From NCBI GenBank assembly GCA_964551295.1, contig CAZKDJ010000035.1:1-28805 (forward strand): DNA of 28,805 nt, written 5' to 3'. The translations under genes and the position numbers were made by a program. Positions 17,652 to 23,461 of the stretch are shown here, piece by piece. The DNA is from JAFGED01 sp964551295. GTDB lineage: Bacteria > Chloroflexota > Anaerolineae > B4-G1. The number at the start of each line of letters is the position of its first letter. Within the stretch, counting starts at the first letter, position 1. The notes beneath the pieces were generated by a model, which saw only the letters and a program-made list of their open reading frames with translations, was not told the DNA's origin and made no database searches.

Positions 17652-19394
17652 GTGACGAAAGCCATCCAGTCGGACCGAAAGCGAACGATTCTCTGGCTTG
17701 CCACAGCTGCCCTCCTCCTAGCCCTCGGCGCCCTGGCGCTGTGGAGCGCTGTGCTGGCGAGGGAGGGCAACGTGGAGGGTGTCTTTCCATGGCAACTGCC
17801 CAAGCTGCGCGGATTGCTCGCCATCAGCGGCGTGTGGCTTGCCCTGGTCGGCATCATTCTGTTGGCTGGCTACTTTTTTCAAAACCGGCCCTACGACTCG
17901 ATCAGTCCAAAAAACGTATCAAGATTCCATCCGGCGCTTGTCGTGCTGGTCTTGCTCATTCTTGGTCACGCCATCGCCTACGGCTGGCTCGCCACCCAGC
18001 GCCACGATCGCTTCAACTCCACCGGCTTTGACCTGGCGATCAAGGAGCAGGTCATTTGGAACACGCTGCACGGGCGCTTTTTCGCCAGCTCGCCCGAGGT
18101 GGAGAACGCCTTCGCCGACCACTTCCAGCCCGTGATGTTAGCTCTGCTGCCGCTGTACGCCGTCATCCCGTCCCCCAAGCTGTTGCTGTGGATTCAGGTC
18201 ATCGGTCTGGCCGTGGGCGCCATGCCACTGTACCTGCTCGCGCGACGCCGCCTGGACAGCCCCTGGCTGGCACTGGCCGTGGCGGCGGCCTACCTGCTCT
18301 ATCCGGCCATTGGCTTTATCGAGCGCTTCGACTTTCATCCCGAGGCGCTGGCCATCCCCGCCTTTATCGCCGCCTACGAGGCGTTCGACCGCGACGATCT
18401 GCGAGCCGCCTCGCTGTGGCTGCTCGTGCCCCTGCTGAGCAAGGAGAACCTCGGCTTCAGCGTCGCCGCCTTTGGGCTGTATGCCGCTCTGAAAGAGCGC
18501 GTGCTGTTCCACCAGCGCGTGCGCTTCGGCCTCGTTTGGGCCGGCGTGGGCTTGGTGGTATCGAGCGCTACCATGTTCTGGCTGATCCCCGCCCTGCGCC
18601 AAGGACCCTCCGACACGCTGGCGCGCTACGGTTGGCTGGGGGAGGGCCCCGGCCAGATAGCGTTGACGCTGATCTCCCAGCCCGGCACCGTTTGCCAGAC
18701 CCTGGCCGAGCCTAACCGGGCGCTGTACTTGCTGCAGCTCCTGCTTCCCATCGGCTTCCTGCCGCTGCTGGGGCTGCCCGAGCTCTTGCTGGCCGCGCCG
18801 GGGCTGGCGATCAACGTGCTGGCTCAACATCACTGCCAGGCCGAGATCTATTGCCAGTACACCGTACCCATCGTTCCCTTTATGTTTATCGCCGCAGTGT
18901 TCGGAATGTACAGGCTGAAAAACTGGCTGGGCCAACGCTGGCTCTTTCGCATCATCGGACTGGCCGTTGTCCCACTGACCGTGTTATCGCTCGTGATCGA
19001 TAACCCCTTCACCGAAGGGAAGGAGCTGCCGCCGCCCCTCGCTGAACTGCCCAACGCCGAGGCCGTTTGCCAAGCCCTTGCGACTGTCCCACCAAAAGCC
19101 TCCGTGGTCACCACCAATGCCTACGCCCCGCACCTGGCACGGCGGGAAGGGCTGTACATCGTCGGCATCCCCGCTCAGCGCGATCCGCCGCCCGACCCCG
19201 ACGTCGTGTTCATCAACCTGTACGACCAGCGCTTTATGGTCTGCGAGCAGTACCGGGAGTATTTCTCGCAACTGGACATCGACCGCTACGGTGTCATCTT
19301 CCGCGACCGAGGGCTGATCGTCGTGCAGCGTGACGGTGGCTCGAACGAGGCGTTCCGCGATTTTGTGCTTAACTGGACCGACTGTGCCGGTTAG
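17652..19394 (+). CDS. DUF2079 membrane protein
   Basis: 580 residues with about a dozen hydrophobic segments. It matches DUF2079 at 'NSTGFDLAIKEQVIWNTLHGRFF' (about 121-143), 'DHFQPVMLALLPLYAVIPSP', 'ERFDFHPEALAIPAFIAAYEAFD' and 'LLSKENLGFSVAAFGLYAAL', which are the family's conserved blocks in order. DUF2079 proteins are GT-C-like membrane proteins, common in Chloroflexota, cyanobacteria and actinobacteria, with no proven reaction. The C-terminal about 110 residues are soluble ('VPPKASVVTTNAYAPHLARRE...', 'FINLYDQRF'). There is no ribosome site before the GTG, and the promoter's -10 ends 7 nt upstream, so the mRNA is likely leaderless; no in-frame ATG lies near. It ends 9 bp from the stop of the convergent GT39 gene, leaving no room for a terminator. 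Confidence 0.85.
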   Translation: MTKAIQSDRKRTILWLATAALLLALGALALWSAVLAREGNVEGVFPWQLPKLRGLLAISGVWLALVGIILLAGYFFQNRPYDSISPKNVSRFHPALVVLVLLILGHAIAYGWLATQRHDRFNSTGFDLAIKEQVIWNTLHGRFFASSPEVENAFADHFQPVMLALLPLYAVIPSPKLLLWIQVIGLAVGAMPLYLLARRRLDSPWLALAVAAAYLLYPAIGFIERFDFHPEALAIPAFIAAYEAFDRDDLRAASLWLLVPLLSKENLGFSVAAFGLYAALKERVLFHQRVRFGLVWAGVGLVVSSATMFWLIPALRQGPSDTLARYGWLGEGPGQIALTLISQPGTVCQTLAEPNRALYLLQLLLPIGFLPLLGLPELLLAAPGLAINVLAQHHCQAEIYCQYTVPIVPFMFIAAVFGMYRLKNWLGQRWLFRIIGLAVVPLTVLSLVIDNPFTEGKELPPPLAELPNAEAVCQALATVPPKASVVTTNAYAPHLARREGLYIVGIPAQRDPPPDPDVVFINLYDQRFMVCEQYREYFSQLDIDRYGVIFRDRGLIVVQRDGGSNEAFRDFVLNWTDCAG

Positions 19395-19403
19395 CGCTGT
19401 TCG

Positions 19404-21425
19404 TCACGGCACCAGGACGTGGTCGGCGATGGGCTGACCCGCATCGTCCAGCACGTCCCAACGCATCTCTGCCCCTGGTTTTGGATCGTACAACCCCAGC
19501 CTCACCGTATAAGGCCTATCGCCTGAAGCCGCGAAGCGATGCACCTGGAGAAAATAGTCGCCGGGTTGGAGGGTGAGCGGATCCACCCACAGCCCGTCGT
19601 CCCCGGCCACCTGCGCACCACCGGCGTCCAGGAGATGGGCAAAGAATTTCAGCCGCGGCCCGGAGTAGACGCCCGGCGGCGGCGGGTTGGCCACGATAGG
19701 CACGGGCGGCAGGTCGAGCGCCTCGGCCACGTGCCAGATGGTCAGGAAGTCGGTCTCTCCAATCCACCGCGCTTCGATCAACTCCAGGCCGTTGGCGAAA
19801 CGGGTCGGATTGGAGATTGGAGATCGGAGATCGGAGATTGGGGTGAGCGTGTGGCGTGTGAGGTGAGGCGAGATGGCCTCCGGCGGCCCCAGGAAAGCGT
19901 TGATCGGCGCGGCTGGATGAGGCCAGGAGGTCAGCAGCACCATCGATGCCTCATCCCCACCGCTCCACACCAGTGCCCGCCCTGGATCGAAGAGACGCAC
20001 GCCGACGTCCTTGCGCTGAACGTCCACCTCTAGCGCCAACCGATCCCAGGGACCCAGAAGCGTGCTGGAAACCGCCACGTCGGCGATCTCGGGATGGGCG
20101 TCCAGGTAGCGGGCTGCCTCGCGATAATCGGCGCGGTAGAGCACGCGCACCATCTCCTGACGCGGCCAGACGACGAAATAGTCGTAGAGATCGCGGACGG
20201 CGTTGCTGAAAAGAAAAATCACAAATATCAAATAGCAAATGACAAACAGCGGGAGGCGAATTTGGGTTTTGAGATTTGAGATTTGAGATTTCCCCCATCG
20301 CCAGCCCTCAACCAGCGCCAAAACTGGGAGAATATAGGCGACAGGCATCACCAGAATACTGTGGCTCAGGCTGGCAGCCGGGATGCTCAGGAACGTGGGT
20401 ACCAACCCGATGCCCAGCCACAAAAGTAGGAAAAAGTAACGCGGGTGCCGCCAACGAAACACACAGAGCACCACGCCGGCCCAAAAGAGCGCGCCGCCGA
20501 GAAGCTTGAACACCGGGCGCCCGGCGATGTTGTACAGCCACTCAGGGTCGCCGGTAGTGTGGAACATGCCCAGCGACGTCCACACGTTCTCCAGCAGCGG
20601 GCAGGGATCCCCGGCCAGTAACTCGCGCAGCGGTACGGCCAGTTGCGCGATGCGAGAATCGGCCCCGATGCCCGCGCTCTGCTCGGCGACCTCGCCGCGC
20701 CCGCGGGCGATGGCGATCCACAGCGGCACGCTGACCAGCGCCGCGACTGCGAACGCCAGAAGCAATTCGCGCCAGTGCCGTCCGAACCGTTTGCGGTGGA
20801 ACAGCGCCAGGTACCCACCGAACACGATCAGCAGCACCGGCAGCAGACGGGCGGCGGGGTAGGTGTACAAGGAGATACCCAGCACCAATCCCAGGGGGGC
20901 GAAACGCCGAGTTTGAGACTGGAGATTGGAGATTGGAGATTCAAGCCCGCGCCACAGCAGGTAGAACGCCGCCAGAGCCAGCGGCAGCAAACTGATGTGC
21001 CGCAGCGCGATGCGGCTGTACATCAACGACCAGAAGGAGGTCGCCAGCGCCAGCGACGCGCCGACGGCGACAGCGCGACCGAGCAGCCGCCGGGCCAACA
21101 CGTAGGTCAGCGCGACTGTGAGCGTGCCCGAGACGATGGAGAGCAGGTGCCCGCTCAGTGGACTGTACCCCCACGCGGCGTGCACGCCGGCGAGTAGGTA
21201 GTGGTAGAGCGGCTCGTGGCCGGAGGCCCCGGTAAAGTACAGCGGGAAACGTCCTTCCAGCAGTTCGCCGGAGAGGGCGTGGATGTTGATCAGCTCGTCA
21301 TCGCGCCAGCCTGGGGGAACGGTACCGAGGCAGCATAGCCGCAAGCCCCAGGCAAGGAGCAAGATAGCGATGATCAGCCAGCGGTAGATTGGGGATTGGG
21401 GATTGGAGATTGGAGATTGTGTCAT
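19404..21425 (-). CDS. GT39 glycosyltransferase, third gene of a three-paralogue operon, with repeat-derived segments
   Basis: 673 residues. After the leader MTQSPISNPQSPI, which is translated 7-bp repeat, comes the first helix and then 'LGTVPPGWRDDELINIHALSG' with Asp42-Asp43-Glu44 as the GT39 catalytic loop; 'LMYSRIALRHISLLPL' is another family block. About ten helices run to about 410. The outer C-terminus keeps only a reduced form of the shared module ('YSGPRLKFFAHLLDAGGAQVAGDD' ... 'YTVRLGLYDPKPGAEM'). Three more stretches are made of 7-bp repeats: residues near 170 ('SPISNLQSQTRR'), the helix near 378-411 ('KSQISNLKTQIRLPLFVICY' onward) and near 530 ('SDLRSPISNP'). The ATG at 21425 overlaps the stop of the upstream paralogue (ATGA). 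An enzyme of surface glycosylation by family; specificity unknown. Confidence 0.82.
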   Translation of the reverse strand: MTQSPISNPQSPIYRWLIIAILLLAWGLRLCCLGTVPPGWRDDELINIHALSGELLEGRFPLYFTGASGHEPLYHYLLAGVHAAWGYSPLSGHLLSIVSGTLTVALTYVLARRLLGRAVAVGASLALATSFWSLMYSRIALRHISLLPLALAAFYLLWRGLESPISNLQSQTRRFAPLGLVLGISLYTYPAARLLPVLLIVFGGYLALFHRKRFGRHWRELLLAFAVAALVSVPLWIAIARGRGEVAEQSAGIGADSRIAQLAVPLRELLAGDPCPLLENVWTSLGMFHTTGDPEWLYNIAGRPVFKLLGGALFWAGVVLCVFRWRHPRYFFLLLWLGIGLVPTFLSIPAASLSHSILVMPVAYILPVLALVEGWRWGKSQISNLKTQIRLPLFVICYLIFVIFLFSNAVRDLYDYFVVWPRQEMVRVLYRADYREAARYLDAHPEIADVAVSSTLLGPWDRLALEVDVQRKDVGVRLFDPGRALVWSGGDEASMVLLTSWPHPAAPINAFLGPPEAISPHLTRHTLTPISDLRSPISNPTRFANGLELIEARWIGETDFLTIWHVAEALDLPPVPIVANPPPPGVYSGPRLKFFAHLLDAGGAQVAGDDGLWVDPLTLQPGDYFLQVHRFAASGDRPYTVRLGLYDPKPGAEMRWDVLDDAGQPIADHVLVP
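19807..19841. repeat. 7-bp tandem array inside GT39 gene (five units, GATTGG type)
   Basis: Units GGATTGG, AGATTGG, AGATCGG, AGATCGG, AGATTGG. Read on the minus strand in frame as 'SPISDLRSPISNP'-like sequence in a linker just before the C-terminal domain. Confidence 0.85.
20215..20291. repeat. Two adjoining 7-bp arrays inside GT39 gene, encoding a membrane helix
   Basis: 20215-20249 holds five units of CAAATNN type (CAAATAT, CAAATAG, CAAATGA, CAAACAG and a first imperfect one). 20257-20291 holds degenerate units ending in three GAGATTT. The minus-strand translation gives 'KSQISNLKTQIR' followed by a hydrophobic run with 'LFVICYLIFVIFLF'. Confidence 0.75.
20915..20942. repeat. 7-bp tandem array inside GT39 gene (four units)
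   Basis: Units GAGACTG, GAGATTG, GAGATTG, GAGATTC; encodes 'ESPISNLQSQT' in a loop between two helices on the minus strand. Confidence 0.85.
21386..21420. repeat. 7-bp tandem array at the 5' end of the GT39 gene ending at 19404
   Basis: Units AGATTGG, GGATTGG, GGATTGG, AGATTGG, AGATTGT. On the minus strand it begins 2 codons after the ATG and encodes the N-terminal 'SPISNPQSPIY'. Confidence 0.88.
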
Positions 21426-23461
21426 TTGCTCCCAACCTCCAGTGACCCCAAGGACACGCGGTCATCCACCTCAGCGCCTTCAACGACGATAGGCAGTCGT
21501 TCCATCGTGTGACGATTGTAGATGCCCACCGCTAGGTCGTAGATGTCGGGCGGCGCGTCGTCATCCAGCCGGATTTCGTGGACCTGCACGAAGGCGTCAC
21601 CCGCGTGCCAGCTCCAGGCCGGCGCGTCCAGCCGGTCGTCCTGACCGACGATCTTGCCCGCCTCGTCGAGCACGTGGACAAATAGAGCGGCGGCGCGCCC
21701 GTAATGCCGAGGGTCCACCGGCTCCAGCGCGTCCGGGTCGCGGATGCGCCAGCAGGTGACCAGCGTGGCCGTCTCGCCCGGCGCGGGCTGCAGCGTCAGC
21801 AGGTCGTAGGCGAGTAGCTCTATCCCAGCAAAACTCACCGGCAGATCGATCGACTCACCCCCAGCACTCACAACCTGAGACGCCTCCGGCAGCAAATCTG
21901 AGAACACGGCCCGCGGACGCCATTCAAAGACGTCGAAGTAGGGATCGACGTCCTCCGGACGCAGCTCCACCCGCTTCACGAGTTGCAGGTCCAACCGGTC
22001 GGCAAAGTATGGATTGAGGGGCGTGTTGGGCGGCAACACGAACAGGCCGTGCGCCGCATCGGGAAACACGACCGCCCACCTTGCGTCGAACCAGCGCCCG
22101 TGCACGTCGTCGCGGTGCAGGCGCATATCGGCGATGAAAGGATCGAGGGGCACGTCGGGGAAGGGAGACGAGAGCGCCACGTCGCCGCTATAATCCCCAT
22201 CCTCCAGGTAGTCGGCGATAGAGACCAGGTTGTGAAAGTAGGCCGCGCGCGTCTCCGGCGACTGTCCCCAGCGGGCAAAGTAGTCGTAGCCGGTGAATGC
22301 GGCGACGACGGCCAACCAGATCACGCAAATTGCGGCGAACACCCTGCCCCAACGCCTTCCCAGACGCCGGGCCACAAAGCGTCCCACCTCGACGGCGCAC
22401 AGCGCCGGCAGCGCCAGGATCGGTGTCTCGGCCGCCTTGCTGTGCAGCGTGCTCGTCCACTCGCCCAACAAGAGCGAGGGCAGAATACCAAAGGTCATCC
22501 ACATCAGCAGGAAGGCGTAGGCCGGTCGCCTCCAGTGGTACAGGCACAGCGCGATGCCGCCGTAAAAGAACACGCTGACCACCGGGTCAAAGATCGGCCT
22601 GTGAGGCAGGTTGTAGGTGACGAAACTATCGCCGCTGAAGCTAAAGGTTCCCAGCGCGCTGACGGCGTTGACCAGCAGCGGCTTCAAGTTGCCCTGGGTC
22701 GCTTCCTGTATCGGGCCCGACAGCGTGTTCGTGCGCCCCCACGAGGACGGATCGAGCACGTGTGGAGCGACCAGCAGCCCGGCGGCGATCAACGCGCCGG
22801 CGAGCCACGCGCCGTGCCGGCGAAAGCGAGCGCGGTCGGCGAAAAAAAGGTAGACGAAGAATGGTACGAAAGCCATCGCCGCCGCACCCGCCGCTTCGTA
22901 GGCGTAGAACGACCCCGCCAGCATCAGGGTGAACAGCACCCAGGCCCACCAGCGCTGCTTCCCTCCTCCGTCATCCAGCGCCAGCCACAAAAAGTACATC
23001 GCGCCGGTGAACAGCGCCGGACAGGGCGGCGAGTTGAGGGCAAAGCGGCTGTCGAACACCGTCCAGAACGTCACTGCCACCATGGCCGCGCTGCCCAACC
23101 CCACCGTCACGCCAAAGGCGCGCCGCGCCCACAGGTACGTAAAGAGCACCAGAACCAATCCCCAGAACGCCGCGTGAAAGCGCAACGCTAGATCGTTCGC
23201 GCCAAAGAGCGCCATGAAGGGCACCGCCGAGTACTGGGTGAAAGGCTTGTAGGCGTAGCCGTAGGGCGTCTCCACCTGCGAGCACCTGCCGGTGCGATAC
23301 ACCACCTCGACGAAATAGCCCGTGTCCGCCTCGTCGTGCGTCACGCCGGGCGGGATCTCATCCAGGCGGTAGAGGCGCAGGAACGCGGCCACCAGGAGGA
23401 GGATGACGAGGAGGACGTTCGTGATTTGAGACTTGAGATTGGAGATTGGAGATTGGGTCAC
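21422..23461 (-). CDS. GT39 glycosyltransferase, second gene of the three-paralogue operon
   Basis: 679 residues. The repeat-encoded N-terminus MTQSPISNLKSQI is followed by a helix and 'LYRLDEIPPGVTHDEADTGYF' with His42-Asp43-Glu44, the usual GT39 loop of Chloroflexota. About ten helices run to about 400 ('LWARRAFGVTVGLGSAAMVA', 'FWTVFDSRFALNSPPCPALF'). A soluble outer part has 'EDVDPYFDVFEWRPRAVFSD', then the shared module ('GIELLAYDLLTLQPAPGETATLVTCWRI' ... 'QVHEIRLDDDAPPDIYDLAVGIYNRHTMERLPIVV'). The GTG start (23461) overlaps the upstream stop as GTGA, and its own stop overlaps the next start as ATGA, so translation of the three genes should be coupled. It is closest in sequence to the upstream gene (shared 'IPPG.THDEA', 'DDADPYFDVYDW'-like block and module), which indicates tandem duplication. 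Substrate unknown. Confidence 0.85.
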   Translation of the reverse strand: MTQSPISNLKSQITNVLLVILLLVAAFLRLYRLDEIPPGVTHDEADTGYFVEVVYRTGRCSQVETPYGYAYKPFTQYSAVPFMALFGANDLALRFHAAFWGLVLVLFTYLWARRAFGVTVGLGSAAMVAVTFWTVFDSRFALNSPPCPALFTGAMYFLWLALDDGGGKQRWWAWVLFTLMLAGSFYAYEAAGAAAMAFVPFFVYLFFADRARFRRHGAWLAGALIAAGLLVAPHVLDPSSWGRTNTLSGPIQEATQGNLKPLLVNAVSALGTFSFSGDSFVTYNLPHRPIFDPVVSVFFYGGIALCLYHWRRPAYAFLLMWMTFGILPSLLLGEWTSTLHSKAAETPILALPALCAVEVGRFVARRLGRRWGRVFAAICVIWLAVVAAFTGYDYFARWGQSPETRAAYFHNLVSIADYLEDGDYSGDVALSSPFPDVPLDPFIADMRLHRDDVHGRWFDARWAVVFPDAAHGLFVLPPNTPLNPYFADRLDLQLVKRVELRPEDVDPYFDVFEWRPRAVFSDLLPEASQVVSAGGESIDLPVSFAGIELLAYDLLTLQPAPGETATLVTCWRIRDPDALEPVDPRHYGRAAALFVHVLDEAGKIVGQDDRLDAPAWSWHAGDAFVQVHEIRLDDDAPPDIYDLAVGIYNRHTMERLPIVVEGAEVDDRVSLGSLEVGSK
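23423..23457. repeat. 7-bp tandem array at the 5' end of the GT39 gene ending at 21422
   Basis: Units GATTTGA, GACTTGA, GATTGGA, GATTGGA, GATTGGG; directly follows the GTG start on the minus strand and encodes 'SPISNLKSQI'. Confidence 0.88.

Noticed and set aside
21386..21420. Heptamer arrays as a CRISPR or origin iteron
   Set aside because: Units are 7 bp with no spacers, they lie in coding sequence, and no cas or replication gene is near.
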